From positions 13,493,736 to 13,557,735 of the forward strand of contig JAGGNK010006892.1 of NCBI GenBank assembly GCA_017590115.1: DNA of 64,000 nt. The letters run 5' to 3'. The number at the start of each line of letters is the position of its first letter. Within the stretch, counting starts at the first letter, position 1. The notes beneath the pieces are model-generated. The model worked only from the letters and a program-made list of their open reading frames with translations. It did no database searches and was not told the DNA's origin. Positions 60,451-64,000 of the stretch are shown here, in pieces. The stretch comes from Montifringilla adamsi. Taxonomy: Eukaryota > Chordata > Aves > Passeriformes > Passeridae. Both the position numbers and the translations under genes were made by a program.

Positions 60451-62860
60451 GTCTGGAAGTATTCCAAAAAGAAGAGTATTTTTAATGATGTGTGCTATTG
60501 GACAAAGATGATTTGGCCATAATGACAAATCTATGTTGTACATAAATTGTTCAGCAGTTCTGTAATTTTTCTTAGTGTATATCATGTAGACCTCAAAGCA
60601 AACTGCAACTGTTTGCAATAGTATCTCCAGAATATGCACAAGAGAATAGTTTCAAACACACAGCAAGAAATTGCAATTTTCAAGTTTGGTTTTTTTGATT
60701 GCTTGTTTATTCTGCTTTGTGGCGATGTTGAGTAGGACTTTTGCTTTGTCCCTCTGCATACTGATATCTGAAATTACCTTTGACAGTAAGATGCTTAGCC
60801 TGTTTGATGTTGTCTTAATATAGTACTATCCTCAGAAAGACACTTCTAGCTCAAGCATTTTTCAGATATTTGAGTCACAAGCTCAATACTAGAATGAAAT
60901 AGTGTCATAAACAGTATTAAAAAGAATGATCTGCTTGCCCTGATATTTTTGCCCTGATGTGTTTCACTATAAAAGAAAGCAACACAGCATCTTTCCAGAA
61001 CCTTTTGCTCTCCTCCCGGCTCTTAATTGGTAGCTTGAAACATCAGGTAGATCTATAGCTGCTAGAGCTATTCATCTGTTTCCCTCTCCATTCAATAGAA
61101 ATATTTTCAGTCTTTTTGCTTTTAGGCTGCTGTAAAATTCTGCAAATGCCAGCACAGAAGTCTTTGTCCATCAACCACAACAGATGTGACTTTACTGTAA
61201 TTAAAATACATGTACTTTAAGTGTGATATTTGTAAGCAAAGATAAAAAGTTGCCTATTGGAAAATTATGTCAAAGGCTGGTGATAAACTACTTCTACATC
61301 TAACTTAGTGAGGGAGTAGGAAATATTCTCTGTAATTCTAGTAATATTTTCCAGGCTGCCCTTAGAAAAGCTTTCTTACTGTAAGGAGCCTCTAAACTGA
61401 ATGAGTCTTCCATAAGTCTTAACTGAAGGTATTTCTAGAACACTCCTTGCTGGTGAATGCAAGTGTTATTTAAAATAGTGTTATGTAAGTCTTTGTGGAC
61501 TGAATTTTTAAATTGCCATTTAGCTTTGAATTCTGAAGAGCTTTTCCTTGCATACTACCTTGACAAGTTAATAAATTGTTGTCCAGTATGTTAGACTCTT
61601 TACATTTTGCTGACCTTGTGACTAGTACTAAGTGCCTCGTGATCTTTCAGCGTGTTTTTCCTCACAGCAGTCTGTAATCAGGATTTATTTCTGTTCACAT
61701 GTGCCGGCAAGAGCAGTGGGACATATTGAGTGAGTTCCTTAGACTTTTTTTTTGACTTGGGGCTGGAGCAGAGATTTGAGTAGGTTTTCCCACTTTTGTC
61801 ATGCTAGTTGCTTGCTTGCTTGACAGTCCTTCCTCTCTCTTATCTGAAGGACTTTTAAAAAGAGAAACAATAGAAAGATGGAGTTAAAAAGAAATTGCAA
61901 TGTATACATGATGTGAAGATGGTACAAGCTTTTCTTCCCAGTAACTGTAGGTAAGTCAGGTTTCCACTGCTCTCTGTATCTCTTGCTGGTAACATCACCT
62001 TCCTGTTGAGTGGTATTTCCAAAAGTGTTTTCCAGGCCATATTGTTACACTGAGGGTATCAGAATTTCAACAGCTTTGTCACTTATTTGGCAATGAACCA
62101 TACAAACTGTCAGATGTGTGCAGATTACAATTAAAAGTGTAAGTATGGATTATGGTGGCTTCTTGAAAACAAGAAGGGTTTTTGTAATGTGTTAATCCTT
62201 TCCAGTTAGAATACTTTATAGCTGTCTTAGCTTTTCATTAATTGACTGCCAGTATTTTTATGGCACTATTCCTGAATTATGGCAGTAAGGTTCGTTTATC
62301 ACAGTCTCAGTCCAGAAATATAGAAAAAAAACATGGTGCTCAAGGTCAGTAATAGATTTTACTTTCATTTGGAGAGTCAAATTGCAAAGATATAGAAAAT
62401 GGCTGCTGCAATGCTTGAAAAACTGAAGGCTCGGGATACAGAGAGGCATCTTCTGTAGTACATATGAAGGAGAGGATAGAGGCCGTAACTTATATTTTAC
62501 TGTTTTCTCTGAAATGTTCTGAACTCTTCCTTTGGATGAGGATTCTTTGGAACTCTTCAGGGAAGTCAGACCACTTGAAATTTTGGTGCATTCCTGTTGT
62601 TTGTGAAGCATCCTCATGAGTCATCTTTTCTGGGAATGGTTTTTAGAAGGCAGTGGAATAGATTACATAGGAGTATTCTTTATAGTCATCAGACAGTATC
62701 TAGTAGTTTGAGGAACAACTGGATTTTAAAAAAAATTTTTGGCTATTGTGTTTCTATTTTGTAACTTTATTCATCTGTCCTGTCTTGTAGCTGTGAAAGC
62801 TATTTAAAATGAAAAATTCTGTCCTAATGCACTATTGGAAGTAAGGTTTTGACTTTATGG

Positions 62861-62880
62861 AAGCTCTTTTTAAAGAGCTT
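62861..62880. other. 9-bp perfect inverted repeat
   Basis: AAGCTCTTT (62861-62869) and AAAGAGCTT (62872-62880) form a perfect palindrome around two T. It is short and probably has no function. Confidence 0.65.
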
Positions 62881-64000
62881 TTGAAAAGAGAGCCTGAATA
62901 TAGTTTTACTTTTTTTTAAATATCTGATGATAAACTTTAATTTTTACCAAAATAAGTAGAAAGTATTAATTTGGACAGCAACAGGCTGGGTTTTTTCCAA
63001 ATCAAAATCTTCTTGTATTATATGTTCTTGTACAAAAAATATTTTCAAGTAGCTTAATAGTAGTAATACAAGCTGTCTCTGAACAACAATAGTGATTCAT
63101 TAGCTGAAAATGGTCTTAAAAAGTAATTAAAATGATTAATACTAATGGCATTTATTTCCATGGTTAAGAGGTTAGAGAGGCTATCAAAAACTGTGTTACT
63201 AAAGTGCATTTAACAGAATCAGGATGAGATACATTGGTTTGACTTCCAGGATCAGGTCACTAAGTTAGGGCTAAAGTTAAAAGCAAGTTATTTGTTTGTC
63301 TTTCACATTAATAGAGTAGTGGTACATTCCAGTGTTAAATTTTGCTTGTGATTTTCTGCTTCCTCTGGAAACTGGAGTATATTGCTGAGAACTTAAAAGT
63401 CTTTTGGACGTACCTCAGGGGTACATTTTGCTCTTGGGTTCAGGATTCAACCTGTCACCAGGTATTTTATATATCTGTTTCTTTCAGTCTGAATCATGAG
63501 GATTAAGGATTTCTTTTTGTTTTGCTCTGTAATTAGAGGAGCAGCACCCTCTGAAAACGTCCCTCTGCAAATTCCTAGCTTTCATGAGAGCTAGGAAAAA
63601 TCTTTCTGAGTTATTTCATAGTTGTATTTTCTGGTACTTGTACAGGATCTGAGGTTTCCCTTGTGAAGTTCTGCTAAGTGTTCTAGCATGTGGCAGCAAG
63701 GTGGTTATGGAGTGCCTGTCTGTCCCTTCCATTCCTGCGTCAGTTGAATTTTGATGCTATCTAGATTTTGTTTCAAGCAATTGAGTTGTTTCTACATAGT
63801 AAAAGATAAAGATGTTGATGATGCAGTGGCTCTTCTGACATGGTGCTGCTTATAAATATTGCTCTGGATGTGATACTCAGTGTTTCAGTGGTATCAGAGT
63901 TTAACTAAAAAATACAACCAGTTGCATCATATATTCTGTACTTTAATCTCAATTACCTGAAATCATGATTGGAGTTGGTGTTCTAATTTCTCACTTTTCC

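Larger units (their letters stand above)
46282..64000 (+). other. DDX10: DDX10 intron, 5' part (continues beyond window)
   Basis: This is intronic sequence following donor GTAAGG. I found no acidic C-terminal exon, stop codon or 3' UTR of DDX10 in it. It contains a low-complexity A/C tract, a tandem duplication, LTR sequences, one nested insertion and a CR1 fragment, all listed separately. The parts without repeats are AT-rich, with only short random-looking ORFs. At 47730-48030 and 49270-49380 there are slightly GC-richer patches of unknown nature. Confidence 0.78.

Noticed and set aside
62258..62617. 119-codon minus strand ORF
   Set aside because: It has no recognisable domain, ordinary intronic composition and no promoter or splice evidence. 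It is about the length expected to occur by chance in 64 kb.
1..64000. CRISPR array, prokaryotic operon, phage or plasmid feature
   Set aside because: No regularly spaced repeats, no ribosome-binding-site-led ORF clusters and no long ORFs. The spliced gene and CR1/LTR content are those of an avian nuclear genome.

Overview
This is vertebrate nuclear DNA, almost certainly from a bird and probably a songbird. It is AT-rich, has only short scattered ORFs and carries no prokaryote-like gene organisation. Its recognisable repeats are avian: CR1 LINE 3' ends on both strands, several avian ERV LTRs, and a tRNA-Ile/CR1 SINE of the type described in zebra finch. The species cannot be fixed from the sequence alone.

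Only one gene is supported. Three short exons on the + strand (30090-30203, 32406-32567, 46225-46281) splice in frame into 111 codons. They match the C-terminal region of DDX10, a nucleolar DEAD-box RNA helicase (the vertebrate counterpart of yeast Dbp4/Hca4) that acts in small-subunit ribosomal RNA processing. All three exons have AG/GTAAG splice signals, are multiples of three and begin and end in phase 0. The helicase core, the start codon, the acidic C-terminal tail and the stop codon lie outside the window.

Layout: 1-30089 is the end of a long upstream intron, with CR1 fragments near 0.5, 3.0 and 11.8 kb and three LTRs near 17.7-18.1, 22.0-22.6 and 26.9-28.0 kb. 30090-32567 holds two exons separated by a 2.2 kb intron. 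32568-46224 is a 13.7 kb intron with a SINE (39.8 kb) and two CR1 pieces (40.6 and 43.6 kb). 46225-46281 is the third exon. 46282-64000 is the start of another long intron, with a tandem duplication (54.7 kb), a possible LTR (55.5 kb), an LTR interrupted by a second insertion (56.4-58.1 kb) and a CR1 fragment (60.3 kb).

I found no convincing second gene, RNA gene, CRISPR array or new coding system. The points worth checking are structural: same-orientation LTRs flanking all three exons, sense LTRs with intact-looking promoter motifs upstream of the exons, a nested LTR, in-frame alternative acceptors, several near-perfect hairpins, and a small CpG-dense patch in otherwise AT-rich intron. Repeat boundaries are judged by eye and by remembered family consensus, so they are approximate.
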